17,750 nt of DNA from Bin22 sp034428635 (GTDB taxonomy: Bacteria; Chloroflexota; Dehalococcoidia; Lucifugimonadales; UBA3495). Location: contig DAOUHR010000074.1 in NCBI GenBank assembly GCA_034428635.1, positions 1 through 17,750 of the forward strand, in the 5' to 3' direction. The translations under genes were made by a program, and so were the position numbers. Positions 1 through 7,212 of the stretch are shown piece after piece (position 1 is the first letter of the stretch; every line of letters starts with the position of its first letter). The notes beneath the pieces were generated by a model. The model was not told where the DNA came from. It did no database searches and saw nothing but the letters and a program-made list of their open reading frames with translations.

Positions 1-326
1 AGGAGCCACAGCATGGTGCCCACATTGATGTCATTGACCCGGTCGAACTTGACCGTGCTCTGCCCGTATTCCTCGTCCCTGAGGATGAAGAGGACCGGAT
101 TTCCCGCCTTGATGGTGACCTCCTGGGGCACGGGGCCGTCCACGGTGAGTTCAACGGTGGCCCCCGGGGGAACGGTAAGGGTGCCCATGGGCGTGGGGGT
201 GGGGACCGCGGTTTCCGCCGGGGTACCGCCGGAACCATCGCCGCCGCCGGAACTGCCGGTGCAACCCATCAGCGCCAACGCAAGGAGGGCAACTACAACC
301 GGGATAATTATGGATAGCTTGGACAT
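1..326 (-). CDS. Small secreted lipoprotein, partial (runs off left edge), possible cupredoxin-like domain
   Basis: This is an N-terminal fragment of about 108 residues with no stop before the window edge. It begins MSKLSIIIP and continues with a hydrophobic stretch ending LALMGC, a good lipobox with the lipidated Cys at residue 22. A Gly/Ser-rich and Pro/Thr-rich linker (about residues 23-47) should tether the domain to the outer face of the membrane. The following segment (TVPPGATVELTVDG, then EVTIKAGNPVLFIL) has the alternating beta pattern seen at the start of cupredoxin-like domains, but the copper ligands would lie beyond the edge. The start is ATG at 324-326, preceded by an AGGGAAC Shine-Dalgarno-like sequence. 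The gene begins 16 bp after the permease C stop, so it is probably the last visible member of that operon. The domain assignment is inference; the lipoprotein call is firm. Confidence 0.72.
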   Translation of the reverse strand, partial: MSKLSIIIPVVVALLALALMGCTGSSGGGDGSGGTPAETAVPTPTPMGTLTVPPGATVELTVDGPVPQEVTIKAGNPVLFILRDEEYGQSTVKFDRVNDINVGTMLWL

Positions 327-342
327 GTTCACCGTTCCCTGA

Positions 343-1242
343 TTAACGGCCGCGCAGGCGGGGGTCGAGAATATCGCGAAGGGCGTCACCCAGCGCGTTA
401 ACGCCGAGGATGGCGAAGGACAGCACCAGTCCCGGGAAGAAGGCCATCCACCAGGCTATCTGGAAGTAGCCGCTGGAAGTGCCGCTGAGCATGCGCCCCC
501 AGGAGGGCGTGGGCGGCGGCGTGCCGAAACCCAGGAAGCTGAGGGACGCCTCGATGAAGATTATTATACCGAGGTTGGTGGAGGCAAGCACGATTATGGG
601 CGCCAGGACGTTGGGGAAGAGGTGGCGGGCCATGATGCGCAGGTGGCTGGCGCCGATGGCGCGGGCGGCGTCGACGTAAGGTTCCTCCTTGACGGCCAGG
701 GCGCTGCCGCGAACGACCCGGGAGAAGCGCCAGGAGAAGGCCAGCACCACCGCGAAGATGAGGTTGGTGACGCTGGAGCCGAGCATGGCCATGATCACCA
801 GAGCGAGGATAAGGGTGGGGAAGGCGAGGAAGACCTCGACGATGCGCTGGATGATCACGTCGGAGCGGCCACCCAGGTAGGCGGAGGCGATGCCGACCAC
901 GGTGCCGAGGAAGGTGGCCAGGCAGACGCTGACCACGCCCACGTAGAGGGAGACGCGGGCGCCGTAGACCACGCGGCTCCAGACGTCGCGGCCGGCCTCG
1001 TCGGTGCCCATCCAGTGGCTGGCGCTGGGGGGCAGGAGGCGGTCCTCTGCGCTCTGCTCGTTGGGTGGGTGGGTGGCAATTATGGGGCTGAAGATGGCCA
1101 TGATGAGCACCACGACGAAGATGGCCGCGCCCATCGTGCCCAGGGCATTGCCCCGGGCCAGGTTCCAGGACTTGGCCGCGAGGCTGATCTGCCGCCCCTG
1201 CGAGAGTTGCGTCTCGGGACTGGTAATCCCTGATACGTTCAT
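343..1242 (-). CDS. ABC transporter permease, Opp/Dpp family, DppC/OppC type
   Basis: This is one of the two membrane-spanning subunits of an ATP-driven importer for peptides, nickel or related small solutes. Its 299 residues match the family length. The N-terminal OppC-type region has one membrane segment (about 39-57), followed by the hallmark HWMGTDEAGRDVWSR (76-90). The binding-protein-dependent permease domain has five further membrane segments. The EAA loop that docks on the ATPase is at about 188-212 (YVDAARAIGASHLRIMARH). The C terminus GDALRDILDPRLRGR is typical of DppC. The ATG at 1240-1242 is preceded by AGGAAG at a 10-nt spacing. It lies 115 bp after permease B in the same direction. 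Substrate cannot be read from the sequence. Confidence 0.95.
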   Translation of the reverse strand: MNVSGITSPETQLSQGRQISLAAKSWNLARGNALGTMGAAIFVVVLIMAIFSPIIATHPPNEQSAEDRLLPPSASHWMGTDEAGRDVWSRVVYGARVSLYVGVVSVCLATFLGTVVGIASAYLGGRSDVIIQRIVEVFLAFPTLILALVIMAMLGSSVTNLIFAVVLAFSWRFSRVVRGSALAVKEEPYVDAARAIGASHLRIMARHLFPNVLAPIIVLASTNLGIIIFIEASLSFLGFGTPPPTPSWGRMLSGTSSGYFQIAWWMAFFPGLVLSFAILGVNALGDALRDILDPRLRGR

Positions 1243-1357
1243 TCAGTAAACACTTCCTGACTAAGAATCTATCTCAGGGGGTGCGAGACAATTGGTTTTT
1301 TCCGCCATCCCAATCTTCCTTTTTGACGGGAGAAGGGATTTATTCGGGCGTGCCTTA

Positions 1358-2299
1358 TTACTGCCGGATGCGGGGGTCCAGGTAGCCGTAGATGATGTCC
1401 ACGGCCAGGTTGCTGAAGGCGTAGACGGCGCCGAAGAAAAGGACGTTGATCTGGATCTGGGCGAAGTCGCGGCGGTCGATGGCGTGGAGGGTTAGGCGGC
1501 CCACGCCTGGAACGCCGGTAATCTGCTCGATTACGACGATGCCGCCGAGGAGGACGCCGAAGTTGAGGCCCACCACGGTCACCACCGGAATCAGGGCGTT
1601 CTTGAGGGCGTGGCGGTAGATGACCATCTGCTCGCTCAAGCCCTTGGAGCGGGCGGTGCGTATGTAGTCCTGGCGCAACACCTCCAGGAGGCTGGAACGG
1701 GTCATGCGGGCTACCAGGGCCATCTGGAACATGCCCAGGGTAATCATGGGGATGAGCATTTGCTGCAGGTTTTCCAGGGGCGAGTCGAAGAGGCTTTTGT
1801 AGTAGACGGGCGGGTTCCAGTTGAACCAGAGGGCCAGGAAGGTGAGCATGAGGATGGCGAGCCAGAAGTTGGGGATGGAAATGCCGAGGACAGACACCAA
1901 GCGGCTGAGCTGGTCCGCGCCCGTATCATGCTTCACCGCCGATATGAGGCCCAGGGGCATGCCCACAATTATGGAGAACACCACACCCAGGATGGCCAGT
2001 TCCAAGCTGACGGGTACGGCCCGCAGCAACTCGTCCAGGACGGGCTTGCCGTTGTAAAGGGAAACGCCGGGGTTGCCTCGAATCAGGCCCCACATCCAGT
2101 CCACGTACTGGACGATGACGGGCTTGTCGAGGCCCAGGGTCTCGTTCAACTCCCTGACGTCCCTGGGATTGGCGTAGTCGCCCAGCATGATGGCGGCCAC
2201 GTCGCCGGGAACCACCCGCATCAGCACGAAGATGATGAGCGAGATGCCAATCAGCGTGGGAATCAGGTAAATCATGCGTCGGGCAACAAATTTTGCCAT
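1358..2299 (-). CDS. ABC transporter permease, Opp/Dpp family, DppB/OppB type
   Basis: This is the partner permease of the downstream DppC-type subunit. It has 313 residues, the usual length. The N-terminal membrane segment (about 9-29) ends in RVVPGD, the signature of this subfamily. Membrane segments follow at about 99-121, 134-158, 181-200, 238-260 and 283-305. The EAA loop is at 211-239 (DYIRTARSKGLSEQMVIYRH). The C terminus YGYLDPRIRQ is classical for DppB/OppB. The ATG at 2297-2299 has AAAGGAT 5 nt upstream. The gene lies 142 bp after the solute-binding protein gene, separated from it by a strong stem-loop at 2384-2431. It likely shares the binding-protein promoter. Confidence 0.95.
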   Translation of the reverse strand: MAKFVARRMIYLIPTLIGISLIIFVLMRVVPGDVAAIMLGDYANPRDVRELNETLGLDKPVIVQYVDWMWGLIRGNPGVSLYNGKPVLDELLRAVPVSLELAILGVVFSIIVGMPLGLISAVKHDTGADQLSRLVSVLGISIPNFWLAILMLTFLALWFNWNPPVYYKSLFDSPLENLQQMLIPMITLGMFQMALVARMTRSSLLEVLRQDYIRTARSKGLSEQMVIYRHALKNALIPVVTVVGLNFGVLLGGIVVIEQITGVPGVGRLTLHAIDRRDFAQIQINVLFFGAVYAFSNLAVDIIYGYLDPRIRQ

Positions 2300-2383
2300 A
2301 GGTTATCCTTTAACTATTGCCTGACCGGAAGATTCAGTTGCTCCCCTCCGGAGGCCTGAGCCCCCACGAAGGGAGAAGCCCGC

Positions 2384-2431
2384 TGTGGCGCGCACGGCAG
2401 GGCGGCTTACCCTGCATCCGTGCGCGCCACA
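2384..2431 (-). repeat. Perfect 14-bp inverted repeat forming an extended stem-loop between binding protein and permease genes
   Basis: The left arm at 2384-2397 (TGTGGCGCGCACGG) is the exact reverse complement of the right arm at 2418-2431. An inner 5-bp pair (CAGGG 2398-2402 with CCCTG 2410-2414) extends the stem, with a 3-nt bulge and a 7-nt loop. It starts 10 nt after the binding-protein stop on the minus strand. There is no T-run on either side, so it is not a standard intrinsic terminator. Stem-loops here in other importer operons protect the upstream message or partly stop transcription, so that binding protein outnumbers permease. That role is inferred for this one. Confidence 0.8.
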
Positions 2432-2441
2432 AATTACAGGT

Positions 2442-4202
2442 CTACTTGTCGAACCAGAAATCGGAGATCCACTGGAACCGATTGTAGCCTGCCACGCTGT
2501 TCCGGTAGCCCCTCAGGTAGGGCTGCTGGGCAGTGTAGCGGTACGGCGTGTCGAGGAAGACGTAGGGTACTTCGTCCAGGAAGAGTTTCTGGTACTCGGC
2601 CCACCGTTCCTCGTATTCTGCCTGAGTTGTGCTGGCGCCAGCATACTCGATGGCCGCATCCAGATCCGGGTCCGCCGAGCCGATGGTGTTGTTTGCCGAG
2701 GGCCCATAGACGTAGAGGTTGTGGAACCGCTCCGGAATTTCGTGGGCCGGGGCGCTGTACGAGTAGATGTCATAGTCGTACTTGGTGAACGCACGTTCAC
2801 GCCAGGTCCCCACTTCCAGCGTCTCAATGGAGGTATTGATGCCCACCCGGGCCAACTGGTTCTGGACTATTTCCTGGATTCGGCACTGGTACGGGTCGCC
2901 GGCGCGGCAGATGGTCACCACATCCACGCCGACCTCGGGGTCGTAACCGGCTTCCAGCATCAGTTCCCTGGCTTTATCCAGGTCGGGCTCCGGAACGTAG
3001 CTCTGGTCCAGGGCCAGGTTGGTCATCGACCACCAGTAACCGGTGTTGATCTTGCCCTCGCCGTCGTCCAGGATTGCCACGAAGTCCTGCAGGTCCAGGG
3101 CATAGCGGGCGGCCTGACGCATGCGCAGGTCGTTGAAGGGCGGGCGCCGGTGCTGGAACCCGATGCCCCGCTGCTGGTTGCCGGGGTAACGCTCAATATT
3201 GTAGTTGGGGTCGCCCCAGATCGTCTGGGCCTGGCCCCATTCCATGTCCAGCAATTGCACCCGGTCGGAGCGGAACGCGGCCAGCCGGGATGCGGCGTCG
3301 GGCATGATCAGCATGTTGACTTCGTCCAGGTAGGGCTGCCCATCCTGCCAATAATTGGGGTTCCGCTCCAGGTGGACGGAAGTACCCTCGATCCACTCCT
3401 TCATGATGAAGGGGCCAGTACCAATGACGGTGCTATCGGCGTCATAGGCTTCGTGGTCCTCCACCTCGCGGGGGATGATCTGGCTGCCGTCGGAGAGACC
3501 CATATAGCGCATGATGGCGAACGCGGGGAATTTCAGGTGCATCCGCACGGTGTACTTGTCTACGGCCTCCATCCGATCCAGGGGCTGGTGAAGGGTGCGC
3601 CGGACGTAGAGGGGGTCGGGCTGGCGCAGGTGCTCAAAGCTCCAGACCACGTCCTCTGCCGTTAGCTCCCTGCCGTTGACCGGCGGCTCGTCCTGAAAAT
3701 GGACACCCTGGAACAGGTGCATGTCGTAGGTAACCGGGTCCACCAGTTCCCAAGATTCGAGCAGGTAGGGGTGGACCACCAGAGCGCCGTATTCGGCACC
3801 CTCCTCTTCAAAGAGGATTACGAGGCTCTCCGTGGTGCTGCCGTAGCAGACCTCGCAGTAGTTCCAGCCGCCGCCCTTGTGGGGGTCAAGGTTCTCTACC
3901 GCACTTACGGAAGGCAGGTTGAGAGTTCCGCCCCGCTTTGAGTCCATAGCATCTGCAGCCGGTTCCGCGGGCGCCTGGGCGGGGACGGCAGTTGGGGCCG
4001 GAGCCTGTTCTACGGCTGGAGCAGCCTCTTGCTGGGGCTGTTCCTGCTGGACGGGGGCAGCCGGTTCGGCGGCTGCCTGGGGTTGGGATTCAGTTTGCGA
4101 GGGGGCGGTGGCCGAACCGCAGGCCTGCACCAGGGCCAGCAGGAGGCCGATCAGGATGAGGGAAATAAAGGATTTAGTCCACTTGGATGTCCCTTTGTGC
4201 AT
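2442..4202 (-). CDS. ABC transporter substrate-binding lipoprotein, family 5 (peptide/nickel type)
   Basis: This extracellular receptor captures the solute and delivers it to the permease pair encoded downstream. It has 586 residues. The signal peptide has a charged N-region, a hydrophobic core about 12-24 and a VQAC lipobox, with Cys28 as the lipid anchor. A long Ala/Pro/Gln/Glu linker (about 29-82) precedes the SBP_bac_5 domain. Family marks are NLDPHKGG, TAEDVVWSFEHLRQPDPLY, the GTGPFIMKEW strand, RNPNYWQDGQPYLDEV and ARELMLEAGYDPE. A longer reading from 4268 is possible, but the ATG at 4200-4202 is chosen. It has a very strong GGAGGAAGGA upstream and directly begins a lipoprotein signal. 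A promoter-like pair lies about 210 nt upstream. The ligand is unknown. Confidence 0.94.
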   Translation of the reverse strand: MHKGTSKWTKSFISLILIGLLLALVQACGSATAPSQTESQPQAAAEPAAPVQQEQPQQEAAPAVEQAPAPTAVPAQAPAEPAADAMDSKRGGTLNLPSVSAVENLDPHKGGGWNYCEVCYGSTTESLVILFEEEGAEYGALVVHPYLLESWELVDPVTYDMHLFQGVHFQDEPPVNGRELTAEDVVWSFEHLRQPDPLYVRRTLHQPLDRMEAVDKYTVRMHLKFPAFAIMRYMGLSDGSQIIPREVEDHEAYDADSTVIGTGPFIMKEWIEGTSVHLERNPNYWQDGQPYLDEVNMLIMPDAASRLAAFRSDRVQLLDMEWGQAQTIWGDPNYNIERYPGNQQRGIGFQHRRPPFNDLRMRQAARYALDLQDFVAILDDGEGKINTGYWWSMTNLALDQSYVPEPDLDKARELMLEAGYDPEVGVDVVTICRAGDPYQCRIQEIVQNQLARVGINTSIETLEVGTWRERAFTKYDYDIYSYSAPAHEIPERFHNLYVYGPSANNTIGSADPDLDAAIEYAGASTTQAEYEERWAEYQKLFLDEVPYVFLDTPYRYTAQQPYLRGYRNSVAGYNRFQWISDFWFDK

Positions 4203-4300
4203 GTCCTTCCTCCGATGTGCATATAATTCGCAGATAAACCCGGGATTGCCAGCGCCAGTGAGGCTCATCTGTGAGATAAGATTGCCCAGACCACAGGTTC

Positions 4301-4323
4301 ACTAATGCATTATGACTAATGCA
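4301..4323. promoter_or_regulatory. Nested palindrome / repeated motif in the binding-protein leader, possible operator
   Basis: ACTAATGCA occurs twice as a direct repeat (4301-4309 and 4315-4323). The same bases contain a perfect 10-bp palindrome TAATGCATTA (4303-4312) and an inverted repeat TGCATTA (4307-4313) / TAATGCA (4317-4323) around TGAC. It lies about 100 nt upstream of the binding-protein start and downstream of the predicted transcription start. Repressor binding or an RNA role are both possible; neither is shown. Confidence 0.35.
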
Positions 4324-4418
4324 GCCAGCAATTGCCAGATTTTGCTCTATTTCGTAATCCTCCTGTTAATCATTCGCATATTGCCTGTATTGTCAGGCTT
4401 CCTGAAATGGTGAATCGC

Positions 4419-4447
4419 ATTTTATTCGCCGTTCACAGCTAGGTCAA
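4419..4447 (-). promoter_or_regulatory. Candidate sigma-70-type promoter for the solute-binding protein operon
   Basis: Read on the minus strand, TTGACC (4442-4447, 5/6 to consensus) and TAAAAT (4419-4424, 5/6) are separated by exactly 17 bp. Transcription would begin near 4412, giving a leader of about 210 nt before the ATG at 4202. This is the best match found in this spacer. Confidence 0.5.
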
Positions 4448-4667
4448 CTACTTAGCATTGCCTTTTCCGGTGCAATACGCCTCCTTGCCTCCTGCCACTT
4501 CTTTTGCCTGTTATCACCCCAAGGTTTCTTCCGGCTTATCAAGGCAAGGCCCTTCACATCGCGCGGCGGCGTACCGGAGCTGCGGCAATCCTTATACAGT
4601 CGGCAGTTGGTACTGGGGCGCCGTAGTGCGTAGACGCTGCTTTGGACTCATTCGTGGAATAAAGCTG

Positions 4668-5087
4668 TCAGTCGCCAACGGCGGCGAGGAAAGCGCCGGG
4701 GGTGCGGATGGGTATGCCACGGAAGGGGTGAAGGTCGAGGAGGTCGCGGTCGCCGCTTATGATGTGGGTGGCGCTGCCGCTGAGGGCCAGTTCGAGGAAT
4801 TTGTCGTCTTTGGGGTCGCGGCAGGCGGTGACGGAGTGGGTTACTTCTACCGGCTCAATAGCCTCGAGAACGGCAGCAAGAAATTCGTCCCTCTCCTGCC
4901 AGGATAGATAACGCTGAAAGCGCGGACGCAAGAGGACCAGTTTGATCTCAGATACCGTTGAGACTGAAGTGAGCAACGACCCATTTCTGATAACGTACTC
5001 AAGGACTCGTCCGGGTGGGGAGACGGAGGACAATGCCGCACTGACAATTACATTGGTATCCAGTACAACCCGCAGGCTATTCCTCAT
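4668..5087 (-). CDS. PIN-domain ribonuclease, putative toxin of a toxin-antitoxin pair (COG1569 type)
   Basis: This 139-residue single-domain PIN protein probably cleaves RNA using metal ions held by acidic residues. The N-terminal VVLDTNVIVSAALS carries Asp10. Glu47 lies in VSTVSEIKLVL, Asp91 and Asp94/95 in ACRDPKDDKFLELAL, and Asp113 in IISGDRDLLDL. The order and spacing match the family, and so does the closing GIPIRTPGAFL. All expected acidic residues are present, so the protein looks active. The ATG at 5085-5087 lies inside the antitoxin gene, which overlaps it by 11 bp, implying translational coupling with antitoxin made first. Confidence 0.9.
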   Translation of the reverse strand: MRNSLRVVLDTNVIVSAALSSVSPPGRVLEYVIRNGSLLTSVSTVSEIKLVLLRPRFQRYLSWQERDEFLAAVLEAIEPVEVTHSVTACRDPKDDKFLELALSGSATHIISGDRDLLDLHPFRGIPIRTPGAFLAAVGD

Positions 5088-5310
5088 CCCTCAAAATCGA
5101 CTCCAGGATCTCCGGAGTCAGGCCCCGGGACGCGGCGTTAGCGCTAATCTCTTCAATTACTTCAAGGAGAGGCCGGGGTGGCTTATTGAGGAAATCCATC
5201 AGTCGTAAGTTCAGCAACATTTGGATTCTCATCCGGTCCTGGGATGAAGCTTCGGCGTAAAGCCTGGCTACTTCCTCGTCCACTTCAATAGTTATGGGCA
5301 CGGTCGCCAT
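5077..5310 (-). CDS. Putative antitoxin partner of the PIN toxin
   Basis: This is a 77-residue protein, MATVPITIEVDEEVARLY followed by ASSQDRMRIQMLLNLRLMDFL. Similar short MATVPITxEV proteins are commonly found immediately upstream of PIN toxins in Chloroflexota and cyanobacteria. The N-terminal strand followed by helices would suit a DNA-binding dimer, and the charged C-terminal helix (about 48-77, ending EILESILRDEE) would suit toxin contact. I choose the ATG at 5308-5310, with AAAGGTG at a suitable distance. A GTG at 5317-5319 would add three residues. The start is embedded in the palindrome GGTGATCACC (5311-5320). Function is inferred from position and family resemblance. Confidence 0.75.
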   Translation of the reverse strand: MATVPITIEVDEEVARLYAEASSQDRMRIQMLLNLRLMDFLNKPPRPLLEVIEEISANAASRGLTPEILESILRDEE

Positions 5311-5370
5311 GGTGATCACCTTTATCCTGTCTGTTGATCCAATTATAGCGCAGGCGCTGTAGTTTGTTTA
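5311..5370 (-). promoter_or_regulatory. Toxin-antitoxin promoter with overlapping palindromes (candidate autoregulatory operators)
   Basis: On the minus strand a perfect TATAAT (5342-5347) is 17 bp from TAAACA (5365-5370, 4/6 to TTGACA). The spacer holds an inverted repeat AGCGC-AG-GCGCT (5347-5358). A second perfect palindrome, GGTGATCACC (5311-5320), abuts the antitoxin ATG. Transcription would start near 5335. Palindromes over the promoter and start fit repression by the antitoxin or toxin-antitoxin complex. Confidence 0.5.
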
Positions 5371-5402
5371 TCCACTAATGGGGAAAGTGATTTGGGGATG
5401 GC

Positions 5403-5427
5403 GGGGGCGGGTTTGGGGCCCGCCCCC
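5403..5427. repeat. GC-only hairpin (9-bp stem)
   Basis: GGGGGCGGG (5403-5411) pairs perfectly with CCCGCCCCC (5419-5427) around a TTTGGGG loop. There is no T-run after it on either strand, so it is probably not a terminator. Confidence 0.6.
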
Positions 5428-5505
5428 AGGCGTTTGGGGCAGTTGAGTCGGGGCGTCGTGTGGTAATGGGGTTGCGGTTCGGTTGGGGGGTTGTGGGTGG
5501 GACGA

Positions 5506-5562
5506 GGGAGACCTGTGTGTCTGCCCCTACGATGGGTGCGAGGTTCCCGCCTCCGCGGGAAC
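5506..5562. repeat. Dispersed palindromic repeat element, copy 1
   Basis: Two adjacent hairpins are present. GGG-AGAC (5506-5512) pairs with GTCT-G-CCC (5519-5526). GTTCCCGC (5543-5550) pairs with GCGGGAAC (5555-5562) around CTCC. The second resembles widespread intergenic TTCCCGC...GCGGGAA repeats, and a diverged copy is present at 9219-9238 in this window. Confidence 0.55.
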
Positions 5563-5647
5563 GACGGGGTAGCCGCAAAGGGGTTGCCGCGTTGGTGGGG
5601 ATGAGGGAATTTGGCCAAGGCTGAAATGCAATAGTCCTGCCCCCGCC

Positions 5648-5677
5648 TTGCCACCTGGGCCTTCTTTACCCTATCAT
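5648..5677 (+). promoter_or_regulatory. Candidate sigma-70-type promoter for glcD
   Basis: TTGCCA (5648-5653, 5/6) and TATCAT (5672-5677, 5/6) are spaced 18 bp apart. Transcription would begin near 5685, about 58 nt before the GTG start of glcD. Confidence 0.45.
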
Positions 5678-5742
5678 CGCCGCAGGGTTATTCTCTGCCG
5701 GTCGGTGCAGGCCGGAACCATTTCTTACGCGGAGGCATACCT

Positions 5743-7182
5743 GTGCAGCAGTCGCCGTTCATACAGGGGTTGATGGATATCGTGGGGCCGGAGTATGTGA
5801 TCTGCCATCCCGAGGATTTGCTGGTGTACGAGTATGACGGTTCCGTGGACCGGTCGATGCCCCGGGCGGTGGCGCTGCCGGAAAATGCCGAGCAGGTCAG
5901 CCGCATTCTGGCTCTGGCCTACGAGGCGGGCGTGCCCGTGGCGGGGCGCGGGTCGGGGACCGGACTGAGCGGCGGGGCGCTGGCCGCGCCGGGAGGCATC
6001 CAGATATCCTTCACCCGCATGAACCACATCCTGGAAGTGGACACGGAGAACCGCACTGCGACCATTGAGCCGGGGGTGATCAACCTGGACCTGGACACTT
6101 ACGTCCGCAGGTTCGGGATGCGGTACGCCCCCGACCCCTCCAGCCAGAAGGCGTGCAGCCTGGGGGGCAACATCGCCGAGAACGCGGGCGGCCCCCACTG
6201 CCTGGCCTACGGCGCCACCACCAACCACGTCCTGGGGATGGACGTGGTCCTGGAGGACGGAACCCAAGTTTACCTGGGCAGCACGGCCCGGGAAATTCCG
6301 GGCTATGACCTGCGGGGAGTCTTCGTAGGCTCGGAGGGCACCTTTGGCATCGCCACCAGGATAACGGTGCGGCTGCTGCCTTTGCCGGAATCGGTAAGGA
6401 CGTTTATGGGAGTATTTCCAGACATAGAATCTGCCTGCAGCGCGGTGTCGGCGGTTATCGGCCACGGCATCGTACCGGCGGCGCTGGAAATGATTGACGC
6501 CCTGAGCATCCGCGCCGTCCAGAACGTTACCGACGCCGGCTACCCCGACGACGCGGGGGCGGTGCTGCTGATTGAGCTGGAGGGACTGTGGGAGGAGGTG
6601 GACGAGGTGAGCCGGGAGGTGGAGTCGGCCCTGTGGGAGACGGGAGCCAGCGACGTGCGGGTGGCCGAGGAGGACAGCGAGCGGGAGCGTTTGTGGCTGG
6701 GACGCAAGACGGCCTTCGGGGCCTTTGGAACCATCGCCCCCAACTACTACCTGGTGGACGGGGTGGTGCCCCGTACCCGCCTGACCCAGGTGCTGCGGAA
6801 GGTGTCGGAGGTGTCGGAGAAGTACGGCATCATCATCGCCAACGTCTTCCACGCCGGGGACGGCAACCTGCATCCCTGCATGCTGTTTGACGAGCGGGAG
6901 CCGGGGGTGAAGGACCGGGCCATGGCGGGGGCGGCCGAGTTGATGGAGTATTGCGTGGAGATGGGCGGCAGCCTGAGCGGGGAGCACGGCATCGGCCTGG
7001 AAAAGAAGCAGTTCATGCCCCTGGTGTATAGCGAGGAGGACCTGGCCCGGATGAAGCTGGCCAGGGACGCCTTCGCGCCCGCCAATCGCCTGAATCCGGG
7101 CAAGATTTTCCCGGACGGAGAGGGGTACGAGCCTCCACTGCAGCGCACGCCGGCGCAGGTTGACCCGGGGTGGTATGTGTAG
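5743..7182 (+). CDS. glcD: Glycolate oxidase subunit GlcD (FAD-linked 2-hydroxyacid dehydrogenase)
   Basis: This is the flavin subunit that oxidises glycolate to glyoxylate (or a related 2-hydroxyacid such as D-lactate), with electrons passed on through GlcF. It has 479 residues, close to the family norm. The FAD_binding_4 domain spans about 39-216, with the FAD loop GRGSGTGLSGGA (68-79), NIAENAGGPHCLAYG (143-157) and FVGSEGTFGIAT (194-205). The FAD-oxidase C-terminal domain has FHAGDGNLHP (369-378), GGSLSGEHGIGLEK (408-421) and the closing NPGKIFP (451-457). The start is GTG at 5743, fixed by GGAGG at 5731-5735. Neighbouring glcE and glcF support glycolate over lactate. The next gene starts 30 bp on in the same frame. 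Confidence 0.95.
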   Translation: MQQSPFIQGLMDIVGPEYVICHPEDLLVYEYDGSVDRSMPRAVALPENAEQVSRILALAYEAGVPVAGRGSGTGLSGGALAAPGGIQISFTRMNHILEVDTENRTATIEPGVINLDLDTYVRRFGMRYAPDPSSQKACSLGGNIAENAGGPHCLAYGATTNHVLGMDVVLEDGTQVYLGSTAREIPGYDLRGVFVGSEGTFGIATRITVRLLPLPESVRTFMGVFPDIESACSAVSAVIGHGIVPAALEMIDALSIRAVQNVTDAGYPDDAGAVLLIELEGLWEEVDEVSREVESALWETGASDVRVAEEDSERERLWLGRKTAFGAFGTIAPNYYLVDGVVPRTRLTQVLRKVSEVSEKYGIIIANVFHAGDGNLHPCMLFDEREPGVKDRAMAGAAELMEYCVEMGGSLSGEHGIGLEKKQFMPLVYSEEDLARMKLARDAFAPANRLNPGKIFPDGEGYEPPLQRTPAQVDPGWYV

Positions 7183-7212
7183 GGTACTCCGCTTCCGCCG
7201 TGGGATGAGCAT

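Larger units (their letters stand above)
4203..4667. other. Intergenic region: upstream region and leader of the binding-protein operon
   Basis: These 465 bp hold no convincing gene; the open frame 4458-4907 (+) only crosses into the antisense of the PIN gene. The stretch is visibly more AT-rich than its flanks. It contains the promoter candidate at 4419-4447, a small hairpin (GCCTG 4383-4387 with CAGGC 4394-4398), an AGGAGG element on the minus strand at 4359-4364 with no start codon after it, and the nested palindromes at 4301-4323. From 4450 to 4667 nothing else is recognised. Confidence 0.6.
5371..5742. other. GC-rich intergenic spacer with hairpins and dispersed-repeat-like sequence
   Basis: This is the gap between the antitoxin promoter and the divergent glcD gene. 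The minus-strand open frames here translate to low-complexity Arg/Pro-rich peptides (for example FPRRREPRTH), which I read as a translated repeat and not a protein. Hairpins are at 5403-5427, 5506-5526 and 5543-5562. The glcD promoter candidate and ribosome binding site occupy the right end. Confidence 0.6.

Noticed and set aside
13..342. 109-residue plus-strand frame at the left edge
   Set aside because: The minus strand here encodes a lipoprotein with signal peptide, lipobox and ribosome binding site; the plus frame has none of these.
622..1233. Asp/His/Gly-rich 203-residue frame on the plus strand
   Set aside because: Antisense to permease C; composition is the mirror of hydrophobic codons, not a metal-binding protein.
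2385..3665. 426-residue open frame on the plus strand
   Set aside because: It lies wholly antisense to the well-supported solute-binding protein gene, its translation resembles no family, and long antisense frames are expected in GC-rich codons.
4203..4268. Upstream start (4268) for the solute-binding protein
   Set aside because: Adds 22 residues ahead of a complete lipoprotein signal, while the ATG at 4202 has an excellent Shine-Dalgarno sequence.
5343..5654. Minus-strand frame with Arg/Pro-rich peptide (FPRRREPRTH)
   Set aside because: Reads through hairpins and a dispersed palindromic repeat; no start signal or domain.
5725..7212. 495-residue open frame on the minus strand
   Set aside because: Exactly antisense to glcD, His/Gln/Arg-rich low-complexity translation; shadow of a strongly coding strand.
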